From NCBI GenBank assembly GCA_002439585.1, contig DJOF01000003.1:232710-296709 (forward strand): 64,000 nucleotides of DNA. The letters run 5' to 3'. This DNA comes from Bacteroidales bacterium UBA6445 (GTDB lineage: Bacteria > Bacteroidota > Bacteroidia > Bacteroidales > UBA932). Both the position numbers and the translations under genes were made by a program. Position 1 is the first letter of the stretch, and every line of letters begins with the position of its first letter. This document shows positions 8,860 to 16,105 of the stretch, piece after piece. A model generated the notes under the pieces. The model worked only from the letters and a program-made list of their open reading frames with translations, made no database searches and had not been told where the DNA came from.

Positions 8860-9549
8860 ATGTCTAAAGAAACACTAAAGGATCAGGAAAGGCAGCAGGC
8901 TGAAGAAGTTGCGGCCAAGGTTTTTACCGTGGACACTTTTTTCAACGAGAACAAGAAGATCATATGGGGCGCGTTAGCGGTCATATTGGTTGCGGGCCTA
9001 TCGGTGCTTTGCTACCACAGGTTCTACTCGATACCGAGGAGTACAGAAGCTCAGGAGCAGATGTTCCCTGCCGAGAATAGCTTTAAGGCCGAGAATTATG
9101 AACTTGCCCTCAATGGTGACGGCAATGTCCTCGGATTCAAGCAGCTTATTGATACTTACGGCTCACATGCGGGGCAGGCAGTATATTTCTATGCTGGTGT
9201 ATGCGAGCTCCAACTCGGCAATTATGAAGAGGCTCTCGGCTATCTTTCCAAATACAAAGGTAAAGATGAGATCCTGAAGGCACGCTCTCTTGGCTGCATA
9301 GGTGATGCTTATGCCGGACTTGGTAAATACAAAGAAGCGGTGTCCGCATACGAGAAAGCTGCAGGTGTCATTGATAATATGTTTGCCGCTACATATCTTC
9401 TGAAAGCTGGGATAGTTAGTGAGGAGAACGGAGACAGTGACAAAGCCCTGGCATTTTATAAGAAGATAAAGGATCAGTACCCCCAGTCTATGGAGGGATA
9501 TGATGTTGACAAATATATCAGCAGGATTGAGAATACCCCCGCAAAATAA
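8860..9549 (+). CDS. Membrane-anchored tetratricopeptide repeat protein
   Basis: 229 residues from ATG 8860 (MSKETLKDQERQ); the longer frame from 8824 starts inside the promoter. A cytoplasmic acidic/basic N-terminus of about 35 residues is followed by one transmembrane helix (IIWGALAVILVAGLSVLCYHRF). The remainder carries TPR-like helical pairs, for example YEEALGYLSKY and KYKEAVSAYEKAAG, with the Ala/Gly/Tyr spacing of the repeat. The architecture resembles the tetratricopeptide/YfgM-like proteins of Bacteroidetes that face the periplasm and act as chaperone-type scaffolds. It lies 8 nt before the yebC-family gene. Confidence 0.8.
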   Translation: MSKETLKDQERQQAEEVAAKVFTVDTFFNENKKIIWGALAVILVAGLSVLCYHRFYSIPRSTEAQEQMFPAENSFKAENYELALNGDGNVLGFKQLIDTYGSHAGQAVYFYAGVCELQLGNYEEALGYLSKYKGKDEILKARSLGCIGDAYAGLGKYKEAVSAYEKAAGVIDNMFAATYLLKAGIVSEENGDSDKALAFYKKIKDQYPQSMEGYDVDKYISRIENTPAK

Positions 9550-9557
9550 TTCAGTTT

Positions 9558-10310
9558 ATGGGAAGAGCTTTTGAATTCAGAAAAGAGCGCAAGCTCAAGC
9601 GCTGGGGCCACATGGCCAAGACATTTACCAAGATAGGCAAAGAGATTACAATAGCAGTAAAGCAAGGCGGTCCTGATATTATCGGCAATCCGCGTCTTCG
9701 TGCTCTTGTAGCCGAGGCTAGGAATGAGAACATGCCTAAGGAGAATATCGAGAGGGCTATCAAGAAAGCTACAGACAAGAGCCTCGGAGATTTCAAGGAG
9801 GTTACATATGAAGGATACGGCCCTCACGGTATTGCTTATCTAGTAGAGACAGCTACTGACAATACGACCAGGACTGTTGCAAATGTGAGAAGTTATTTCA
9901 CCAAATGTGGCGGTACGCTTGGAACAAGCGGCAGTGTCAGTTTCATGTTCGATCATAAGTGCGTGTTCCGTATAAAGGAGGACAAACCTATCAACATTGA
10001 AGAGCTGGAGCTTGAGCTTATAGATCTAGGTGTTGATGAAGTCTTTGAGGAAGAGCAGGTAGATGAAGATGATAATGTTACCAAGGATATAGTTATCTAC
10101 GGAAGCTATGAGTCTTACGGTGCTATCCAGAAATACATTGAAGATCATGGTTATGAACTCATCTCCGGAGGTTTCGAGAGGATTCCTAATGTTGAGCTGA
10201 AAGAGGTTACTCCAGAGGAGAGGGCGACATTGGACAAGTTGACCGATATGCTCGAGTCTGACGATGATGTCACCAACGTGTACACCACGATGAAGCCTGC
10301 TGCTGAATAG
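9558..10310 (+). CDS. yebC: YebC/PmpR-family protein (TACO1 homologue)
   Basis: 250 residues of the DUF28 family: MGRAFEFRKERKLKRW at the start, then KIGKEITIAVKQGGPD and NMPKENIERAIKKA, which are hallmark segments. It has the usual three domains and an acidic C-terminal part (DLGVDEVFEEEQVDED, MLESDDDVTNVYTT). Members are reported either as DNA-binding transcriptional regulators or as translation factors that help ribosomes through difficult peptides; sequence does not decide. It follows the TPR gene by 8 nt and ends at a strong terminator. Confidence 0.92.
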   Translation: MGRAFEFRKERKLKRWGHMAKTFTKIGKEITIAVKQGGPDIIGNPRLRALVAEARNENMPKENIERAIKKATDKSLGDFKEVTYEGYGPHGIAYLVETATDNTTRTVANVRSYFTKCGGTLGTSGSVSFMFDHKCVFRIKEDKPINIEELELELIDLGVDEVFEEEQVDEDDNVTKDIVIYGSYESYGAIQKYIEDHGYELISGGFERIPNVELKEVTPEERATLDKLTDMLESDDDVTNVYTTMKPAAE

Positions 10311-10326
10311 TTTTGCAGTCCTATAC

Positions 10327-10365
10327 CAGACACCGGGATTCATTGTTCCGGTGTCTGTTGTATTG
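10327..10365 (+). terminator. Terminator after yebC
   Basis: A 10-bp stem CAGACACCGG (10327-10336) / CCGGTGTCTG (10348-10357) with an 11-nt loop, followed by T-rich TTGTATTGTTT, 17 nt after the stop. Confidence 0.85.
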
Positions 10366-10393
10366 TTTACCAAAAAAGTACTAAGACCAATTT

Positions 10394-11512
10394 ATGCCTG
10401 AATATAGACTGACAGTTGTGGAGAATCGGAGAGACTTGAGAAAATTTGTAAAGTTTCCCGACGAACTGTATAAGGATTGTGCACAATATGTACCAGCATT
10501 GCATACAGACCAGATGCATTGCTTGACAAAAGACCCAGCGTTGGACTATTGCAAAAGCAGGCTTTGGCTAGTATTTGACGGAGACAAGGTTGTAGGTCGT
10601 ATCTGTGCCATGGTCAATCCGAGATACAATGAGATCTACGGCAAGAAGAGAGCAAGGTTCGGCTGGTTTGATACAGTCAATGACATAGAAGTCGCAAAGC
10701 TTCTGCTCATGGCAGCTGAGGCATGGGCCAAGGAGCAGGGCATGAACGAGATCCACGGGCCTCTGTATTACAATACGCTCGGAAAACAGGGTATGTTGGT
10801 GGAGGGCTATGAGAACGTGCCTCCGTTCAACTGCCTGTACAATTATGCTTATTATAATGAGCTGGTCTCTGCGCTTGGTTATGAGAAGGAATGTGACTGG
10901 ATTCAGTACAAGATGGACGCATCACAGGGTGTGCAGGACAAGATAACCCGTATTGCTGGGATGCTTAAAGAAAGGTACAATCTTCATGAGGGAAGGATTG
11001 ACAAACTTAAGAAGAGCAAGAAGATGGTGGATTATTTCTTCAAAGTGTACAACGAAAGTTTTGCATCATCTGTCTACAACTTCATTCCTTTTACTCAGAA
11101 AGAGATTGATAGTGAAGCCAGGATATCCATGCCGTTCATCTCGGATAAAGTCAGCAGCATAGTTCTTGACGAGAAGAACGAGCTTGTGGCATTCGGTATT
11201 GCATTTCCAAGCATCTCGAAAGCCTTGCAGAAAGCCAAAGGGCGGCTTTTCCCGTTCGGCTGGTATCACCTTCTTAAGGCGATGCATGACTATGAGAATG
11301 TAGATCTTATGCTTAACGGTGCCGTGCCCCAGTGGCAGAACAAAGGGGTGAGTGCTATCTATCATTGTTCCATGGCTGCGAAGTATCGTAAGGTAGGTAC
11401 GAAGATCGCAATTTCTAACCCGCAGATTGAGACCAACAGCGCGGTAAATGTGTGGGGCAAATACGAGCATGAGTTGTATATGCGCCGCCGCTGCTATGTG
11501 AAGTCAATCTGA
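10394..11512 (+). CDS. GNAT-like acyltransferase-fold protein
   Basis: 372 residues, cytoplasmic, no signal peptide. The first 200 residues carry the pattern of an acetyltransferase-fold protein common in Bacteroidetes: RLWLVFDGDKVVGRICAMVNP (a typical beta4-type GNAT strand), then MAAEAWAKEQGMNEIHGP and a GxLVEGYE segment. The C-terminal half has a second GNAT-like lobe (IVLDEKNELVAFGIAFPSISKALQ; CSMAAKYRKVGTKIAISNPQIETN). Substrate unknown. It starts a unit with prfA, 44 nt downstream. The family is often annotated as a hypothetical or GNAT protein; I am sure of the gene, less so of acyltransferase activity. Confidence 0.75.
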   Translation: MPEYRLTVVENRRDLRKFVKFPDELYKDCAQYVPALHTDQMHCLTKDPALDYCKSRLWLVFDGDKVVGRICAMVNPRYNEIYGKKRARFGWFDTVNDIEVAKLLLMAAEAWAKEQGMNEIHGPLYYNTLGKQGMLVEGYENVPPFNCLYNYAYYNELVSALGYEKECDWIQYKMDASQGVQDKITRIAGMLKERYNLHEGRIDKLKKSKKMVDYFFKVYNESFASSVYNFIPFTQKEIDSEARISMPFISDKVSSIVLDEKNELVAFGIAFPSISKALQKAKGRLFPFGWYHLLKAMHDYENVDLMLNGAVPQWQNKGVSAIYHCSMAAKYRKVGTKIAISNPQIETNSAVNVWGKYEHELYMRRRCYVKSI

Positions 11513-11556
11513 TCTTTTAACAGGCTGAGAGAGCCTTGATTACAAACGAGAAAATT

Positions 11557-12657
11557 ATGGCAGAGAAAAATACATTGCTTGAGAAGGTTCTGAGTCTTCA
11601 GGACAAATTCAAGTCGCTTCAGGAGCAACTTTCGGATCCGTCGGTAATGTCGGACATGAAAAGATATGTTCAGCTCAACAAAGACTACAAGGAACTTGAG
11701 CCTATAATTACGGCTGGGCTTCAGTACAAGAAGTTAGTAGATGAACTCTCTTCGGCAAAGGATATTCTTGCAAATGAAAAGGATGAGGATCTCCGGGAGA
11801 TGGCAAGGGAGGAAATAGCCGAGATAGAGCCTAAACTCCCCGATATTGAGCAGAATATCAAGCTTCTGCTTATTCCTTCTGATCCAGATGACAGCAAGAA
11901 TGCGATGGTGGAGATCAGGGGTGGTACCGGAGGTGATGAGGCTGCAATATTTGCTGGAGATCTATTTAGGATGTACTCCAAGTATGCAGAGCGTAAAGGT
12001 TGGAAGCTTGAAGTTACGGATCAGGCTCCAGGAACATCAGGCGGATACAAGCAGATCGTATTCAAGCTTTCCTCTCCGGACGGGGTATATGGTACTATGA
12101 AATACGAGTCCGGAGTGCACCGGGTGCAGAGGGTTCCTCAGACTGAGACGCAGGGAAGGATTCAGACATCTGCTGCATCAGTCGCAGTATTCCCTGAGGC
12201 GGATGAATTCGATATTGATCTCGACATGAACGATATCCGCAAGGATACATTCTGTTCATCAGGTCCTGGTGGTCAGGGTGTCAATACAACTTATTCTGCC
12301 GTAAGGCTTACGCATATCCCTTCCGGAATTGTTGTGCAGTGTCAGGAGGAGCGTTCCCAGCTCAAGAATTTTGACCGTGCACTAGAGGAGTTGCGTACGA
12401 GGTTGTACAACCGTGAGCATCAGAAATATCTTGACGGGATTGCTGCCAAGAGGAAGACTATGGTGTCTACGGGTGACCGCTCCGCCAAGATTCGTACTTA
12501 CAACTATCCCCAGTCCCGAGTCACTGATCACCGTATCAACTGGTCGATGTACAATCTTCCTGCTTTCATGGATGGTGACATACAGGAGTGCATAGATCAG
12601 CTGCAGATCGCTGAGAATGCCGAGAGGCTCAAGGAGGCTGGAGAGTCGGAGTCGTAA
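11557..12657 (+). CDS. prfA: Peptide chain release factor 1
   Basis: 366 residues from ATG 11557; an upstream TTG at 11536 only adds seven residues without family support. The GGQ motif that triggers peptidyl-tRNA hydrolysis is at 238-240 (SSGPGGQGVN). The codon-recognition tripeptide PQT at 194-196 fits the PxT motif of RF1 (stop codons UAA/UAG) rather than the SPF of RF2. RGGTGGDEAAIFAGDL at about 121-135 is also characteristic. It is a cytoplasmic translation termination factor. It follows the GNAT-like gene; 85 nt downstream begins yhhQ behind its own riboswitch. Confidence 0.97.
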   Translation: MAEKNTLLEKVLSLQDKFKSLQEQLSDPSVMSDMKRYVQLNKDYKELEPIITAGLQYKKLVDELSSAKDILANEKDEDLREMAREEIAEIEPKLPDIEQNIKLLLIPSDPDDSKNAMVEIRGGTGGDEAAIFAGDLFRMYSKYAERKGWKLEVTDQAPGTSGGYKQIVFKLSSPDGVYGTMKYESGVHRVQRVPQTETQGRIQTSAASVAVFPEADEFDIDLDMNDIRKDTFCSSGPGGQGVNTTYSAVRLTHIPSGIVVQCQEERSQLKNFDRALEELRTRLYNREHQKYLDGIAAKRKTMVSTGDRSAKIRTYNYPQSRVTDHRINWSMYNLPAFMDGDIQECIDQLQIAENAERLKEAGESES

Positions 12658-12710
12658 GAGGTTGAGGTGTCTGTCCCGGTGTATGTTGGGCAGGGCCTTC
12701 CTAACATAAG

Positions 12711-12739
12711 AGTGTGCTTGCTACCACTATAAAAACAAG
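12711..12739 (+). promoter_or_regulatory. preQ1-I-type riboswitch before yhhQ
   Basis: A compact H-type pseudoknot fits this leader. P1 is AGTG 12711-12714 with CACT 12725-12728. The P1 loop holds TGCTTGCTACC, close to the conserved loop of preQ1-I aptamers. The A-rich tail ATAAAAA is followed by CAAG 12736-12739, which pairs with CTTG 12717-12720 of the loop. The aptamer ends 3 nt before the yhhQ ATG, so ligand binding would hide the ribosome landing site (translational OFF). The downstream gene is a queuosine-precursor transporter, as expected. Only 4 bp per helix, so a covariance search is needed. Confidence 0.75.
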
Positions 12740-12742
12740 ATT

Positions 12743-13420
12743 ATGAAGAACAATGTATCAGTTGTGTTCATGCTGATGGCAATACTGTTCACGGTATGTC
12801 TGATAGCATCGAACCTTTTCGCGACCAAGGTTTTCGCGATCGGCTCCTTCACTTTGCCTGGAGCTGTAGTCATTTTCCCTATTTCCTATATTCTCAACGA
12901 CTGCTTCGCGGAAGTGTGGGGGTATCGCAAGTCAAGGCTTATTATCTGGACGGCTTTTGCCATGAATTTCTTCGTGGCTGTGACCGGACAACTTGTCGCG
13001 CTCTTGCCGGCTGCGTCATTCTGGGACGGAGGAGAGCATTTCAACTATGTCTTCAACATGGCTCCGAGAGTGGCGTTTGCATCTTTGCTTGCCTTTCTTG
13101 CTGGGTCTACTTTCAATGCTTACGTGCTAAGCAGAATGAAGATTCACTCGCGTGGACGTCGTTTCTCTGTGAGGGCTATTGTGTCATCTCTCGCCGGTGA
13201 GACCCTTGACTCGCTTATATTCATGCCGATTGTCTTTTGGGGTATGGCGTGGGATTCCCTGCTCATGATGCTTATAGTCCAAGTGTCATTCAAGGTCGCA
13301 TACGAGATAGTAGTACTTCCTCTTACTTCGGTGGTGGTAAAGGTACTTAAGAAGCACGAGGGGGTAGATGTCTATGACGAAGATATATCATATAACCCTT
13401 TCAGAATTACCGATATATAA
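12743..13420 (+). CDS. yhhQ: Queuosine precursor transporter (YhhQ/VUT family)
   Basis: 225-residue polytopic membrane protein with about six helices. The start (ASNLFATKVFAIGSFTLPGAVVIFPISYILNDCFAEVWGYR) is diagnostic of the VUT/YhhQ family, which imports queuine, preQ0 or preQ1. Other conserved parts are GSTFNAYVLSRMK and SLAGETLDSLIFMPIVFWG. It is preceded by a preQ1-I-type riboswitch and followed, after a 295-bp gap occupied by a repeat element, by queF. This supports a role in salvage of 7-deazaguanine precursors for tRNA queuosine. Confidence 0.93.
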   Translation: MKNNVSVVFMLMAILFTVCLIASNLFATKVFAIGSFTLPGAVVIFPISYILNDCFAEVWGYRKSRLIIWTAFAMNFFVAVTGQLVALLPAASFWDGGEHFNYVFNMAPRVAFASLLAFLAGSTFNAYVLSRMKIHSRGRRFSVRAIVSSLAGETLDSLIFMPIVFWGMAWDSLLMMLIVQVSFKVAYEIVVLPLTSVVVKVLKKHEGVDVYDEDISYNPFRITDI

Positions 13421-13473
13421 TAGTCCGATAGCCTCCTGTCATTTACAAGGACCATGTTGATCTAATAGAGATC

Positions 13474-13659
13474 TTTTAGAAGCTGTTTGAAATGACTCGT
13501 CTCTTCTCTTATGGTCTTTTTAGGCCATTTTCATCTTTATCATCAGCCCAGTACCTCCTGTACACCCCTTCTTCCAAAGTCGAGGTTGCTTCGAGAAATC
13601 CTCATGATAAAATTCGGGAACCATTTCAAAACAGCTTCTAAGTTCAAACAGCTTTTAAC
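13474..13659 (+). repeat. Interspersed repeat family, copy B
   Basis: The left end TTTTAGAAGCTGTTTGAAAT and the right end ATTTCAAAACAGCTTCTAAG (to 13642) are inverted repeats of each other, and a second terminal unit TTCAAACAGCTTTTAA follows (13643-13658). The core includes TTAGGCCATTTTCATC and CTTCTTCCAAAGTCG. It shares the CCTCATGATAAAATTCGG right segment with copy D. It occupies the space between yhhQ and queF, the only copy between co-directional genes. The 53 bp to its left and 55 bp to its right show nothing else definite. Confidence 0.8.
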
Positions 13660-13673
13660 AATGACAACTAATT

Positions 13674-13717
13674 AAAAGGTTTCATAATAACTTTTCCTGC
13701 AAAAATAACAGATTATG
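13674..13717 (+). promoter_or_regulatory. Possible pseudoknot leader of queF (weak)
   Basis: AAAAG (13674-13678) can pair with CTTTT (13691-13695), and CATAAT in the loop (13683-13688) can pair with ATTATG (13712-13717), which includes the queF start codon. The topology resembles a preQ1-I fold and the A-rich linker is suggestive. The linker is longer than in known aptamers and the conserved loop bases are not clear, so this may be chance in AT-rich DNA. Confidence 0.2.
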
Positions 13718-14212
13718 AAGGACGTATCAGTTAATGACTTTTCTTACGATAAGGAAAGCAACAGAGATAAGGAGGGGCTTCATTCCCTCGGACATAAGAC
13801 GAAGTACAGTATGGATTATGCTCCAGAAGTACTTGAGACTTTTGTCAACAAACATCAAGGGAATGACTATTGGGTCCGTTTCAACTGTCCGGAGTTTACC
13901 AGCCTCTGCCCGATCACGGGACAACCAGACTTTGCTGAAATCAGGATAAGCTATATTCCTGATGTGCGGATGGTAGAGAGCAAGAGCCTCAAACTGTATC
14001 TTTTCAGTTTCAGGAATCACGGGGATTTTCATGAAGACTGTGTCAATATAATCATGAAGGATCTTATACGCCTTATGGATCCGAAATATATCGAGGTTAC
14101 AGGTCTTTTTACTCCGCGCGGAGGTATCTCCATCTTTCCGTATGCCAACTACGGCCGTCCGGGTACAGAGTATGAAGAACTCGCACGCCGCCGTTTCGCC
14201 GCGCACGAGTAA
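13715..14212 (+). CDS. queF: NADPH-dependent 7-cyano-7-deazaguanine reductase
   Basis: 165 residues, the short unimodular QueF type. It reduces the nitrile of preQ0 to the amine preQ1 in queuosine biosynthesis. The catalytic Cys is C65 and the proton-shuttle Asp D72 in FTSLCPITGQPDF, the family signature. The NADPH-binding ESKSLKLYLFSFRNH segment follows, then GDFHEDC. The start at 13715 gives the usual length. It lies downstream of yhhQ but is separated by repeat copy B and followed by repeat copy C, so it is bracketed by two copies. No queC, queD or queE is nearby, consistent with import of preQ0 by YhhQ and reduction here, although those genes may lie elsewhere. Confidence 0.95.
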   Translation: MKDVSVNDFSYDKESNRDKEGLHSLGHKTKYSMDYAPEVLETFVNKHQGNDYWVRFNCPEFTSLCPITGQPDFAEIRISYIPDVRMVESKSLKLYLFSFRNHGDFHEDCVNIIMKDLIRLMDPKYIEVTGLFTPRGGISIFPYANYGRPGTEYEELARRRFAAHE

Positions 14213-14351
14213 ATCAAATTTGCTGATTCTATTCGCATTTCTAAGTCTGCTACAAGGCAATGCATTGCTTAGCTCTGCATGAAAGTTGTGCTGCTCTACT
14301 ATGCCTTGAGCAGATGAGAACTGCGTTTTAAGTAGAGTTTTTCCTAAAGTA

Positions 14352-14581
14352 TAGAAGCTGTTTAAGAAAGTTGTTTTGATTTTTTTCAACTCTTCTCTTA
14401 TGGTTCTTTCTGGCCATTTTCATCTTTGTCATCAGCACTGTATCTCCAGTACACTTCTTTTTCCAAAGTCGTGGCCGCCTCGAAAAATCTTCATACGTCA
14501 GTCTTTTGCTAAGTCAGATAGCTCAGCACACCTTTTCAAAAAAGCGTAGAAACATCTCAGAAAATTCAAACAGCTTCTTAG
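14352..14581 (+). repeat. Interspersed repeat family, copy C (longest)
   Basis: Left end TAGAAGCTGTTTAAGAAAG plus GTTGTTTTGA, right end TTTTCAAAAAAGCG plus ATTCAAACAGCTTCTTAG: doubled inverted ends. The core has CTGGCCATTTTCATCTTTG and CCAAAGTCGTGG, then a GTCAG...AGCTCAGC segment shared with copy A. It fills the 3' side of a 387-bp gap between queF and the SusD gene. The remaining 14213-14351 holds a 12-bp palindrome (GCAATGCATTGC) and a weak CTGCTC/GAGCAG hairpin, nothing gene-like. Confidence 0.8.
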
Positions 14582-14599
14582 GATACAAGTGTTATAAAA

Positions 14600-16090
14600 T
14601 TAAATAGGGTCTTCGGAAAGTTCCTTGGAGCTGTCCAGTGCTGTCTGAGGGATAGGGTAGTATCTCTTGTCCTCGGAATATTCATTCAGTTCTTTTTCTG
14701 CAAGCCCCGTACGTGTAAGGTCGTAATACCTTTCACCGTTCTCCATGCAAAGCTCTGCAAGCCTTTCGTCAATAATCTGTTCGAAAGTCACATTGGAGAG
14801 CTCGGGCATCCCAGCTCTTTTGCGTACGTAATTGAAAGGTACGTCTCCGTTCTGCCCTGATTTTACCTTGGCTTCGGCATTAAGCAGCAGGATGTCAGAG
14901 TACCTGATAATCTTTATACTGTTATTGCTGCCCCACCAGTTGGCGTTGGACTGGGTTAGAGAAGACGGATTGTAGGCTTTTCCGCTATACATGGCTGGGT
15001 ACGGCTTCGTTGCGTCTGCTACGATCAGGTCTCCTCCGAAAGTCTCTTCACCAACTTTGAGTATCGATACTTTCAGTCTCACGCTTTCCCCTCTCTTCTC
15101 CATGAAATCGAGAAGTTTCTGTGTAGGAGGAAGGAAGCCCCAGCCACCGTTCTGATTGCTTCCGGCTACAGAAACTGCAGACTTCACGTTGTGTGCAGGA
15201 CCTTGGAAAACATAGTAGTTGTCATCCTTGGTCTGAGGGTTAGTAAGTGATGAATACTGGGTCTCCAGGAGATTTTCGGTGCTGAGATTTCCGGCATTGT
15301 CAAATACCTTTGTATAGTCGCTTACAAGTGCAGACTCACCATAAGCCTTGACTATGACTTCAGTAGCTGACAGAACTGAAGCATAGTCGCCTATCTCAGC
15401 CGCAGCCTTTGCCTTTACCGCATGGGCTGTATATGAGGTGACAGTTCCGGGTATTTCTGCATCACAGGGCTTGATATCTGAAAGCAAGGGTGCAGCTTCG
15501 TTCATTTCTTTAATTATAAACTGCATCACATGCTCATGGGTAGAACGACGCAGACCGGAGTCCTGCTGCTGCCTGTTGGTAAATACCGGCACGGCTCCGA
15601 ATAACCTTGAAAGCCTGAAATACAGGTAGGAACGGAGTACCCTGACCTGGGATATGTAATTGTCCATGGTCTTTGTGTCTGCTCCGTTTTCCTTGAATTT
15701 GCTAAAAGAGTCTATAGCTTCGTTAAGCTTGGATATGACACTGTATGTTCCACTCCAGGCACTGCTCAGAGCCCAGAAGGACGGGGCTTCGGCATAGTTG
15801 AAATTATGGAAAGAAGTGAGAGTCACCTGGTCAGACGGGCTCGGGTTTCCTTTCTCCACGTCATCTCCCCTTATGGCAAGAACGGCAAGCTGTGACCACG
15901 CCCCTATGGCTTTGGATCCACCGAATTGAGAGTACGCCCCTATGAGGATGTCTTTTGCACGAGTTGTATTTGTATAGTCGATTGCCTCTACAGGCTCTTC
16001 GGCTTCAACCGGTACGTCAAGCCAGCCTGAACATCCTGCTGCGGAAATAGTTATTGCCACAGCGGCAAATATGTTGAATATATGTCTCAT
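14600..16090 (-). CDS. SusD/RagB-family glycan-binding lipoprotein
   Basis: 496 residues. Lipoprotein signal MRHIFNIFAAVAITISAAGC with lipid Cys at 20. It has the SusD pattern: an N-terminal TPR-like helical part including VRVLRSYLYFRLSRLFGAVPVF and the C-terminal SusD block with IIRYSDILLLNAEAKVKSGQNG and FEQIIDERLAELCMENGERYYDLTR, ending YYPIPQTALDSSKELSEDP. It sits on the outer leaflet and closes over the SusC channel to capture glycan. Its stop is 18 bp from repeat copy C. It follows the SusC gene by 15 nt on the same transcript. Confidence 0.95.
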   Translation of the reverse strand: MRHIFNIFAAVAITISAAGCSGWLDVPVEAEEPVEAIDYTNTTRAKDILIGAYSQFGGSKAIGAWSQLAVLAIRGDDVEKGNPSPSDQVTLTSFHNFNYAEAPSFWALSSAWSGTYSVISKLNEAIDSFSKFKENGADTKTMDNYISQVRVLRSYLYFRLSRLFGAVPVFTNRQQQDSGLRRSTHEHVMQFIIKEMNEAAPLLSDIKPCDAEIPGTVTSYTAHAVKAKAAAEIGDYASVLSATEVIVKAYGESALVSDYTKVFDNAGNLSTENLLETQYSSLTNPQTKDDNYYVFQGPAHNVKSAVSVAGSNQNGGWGFLPPTQKLLDFMEKRGESVRLKVSILKVGEETFGGDLIVADATKPYPAMYSGKAYNPSSLTQSNANWWGSNNSIKIIRYSDILLLNAEAKVKSGQNGDVPFNYVRKRAGMPELSNVTFEQIIDERLAELCMENGERYYDLTRTGLAEKELNEYSEDKRYYPIPQTALDSSKELSEDPI

Positions 16091-16105
16091 TGTATTGATG
16101 ATTGA

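Noticed and set aside
13727..14389. 220-codon minus-strand frame over queF
   Set aside because: Covers queF in antisense; queF has intact catalytic motifs and normal length.
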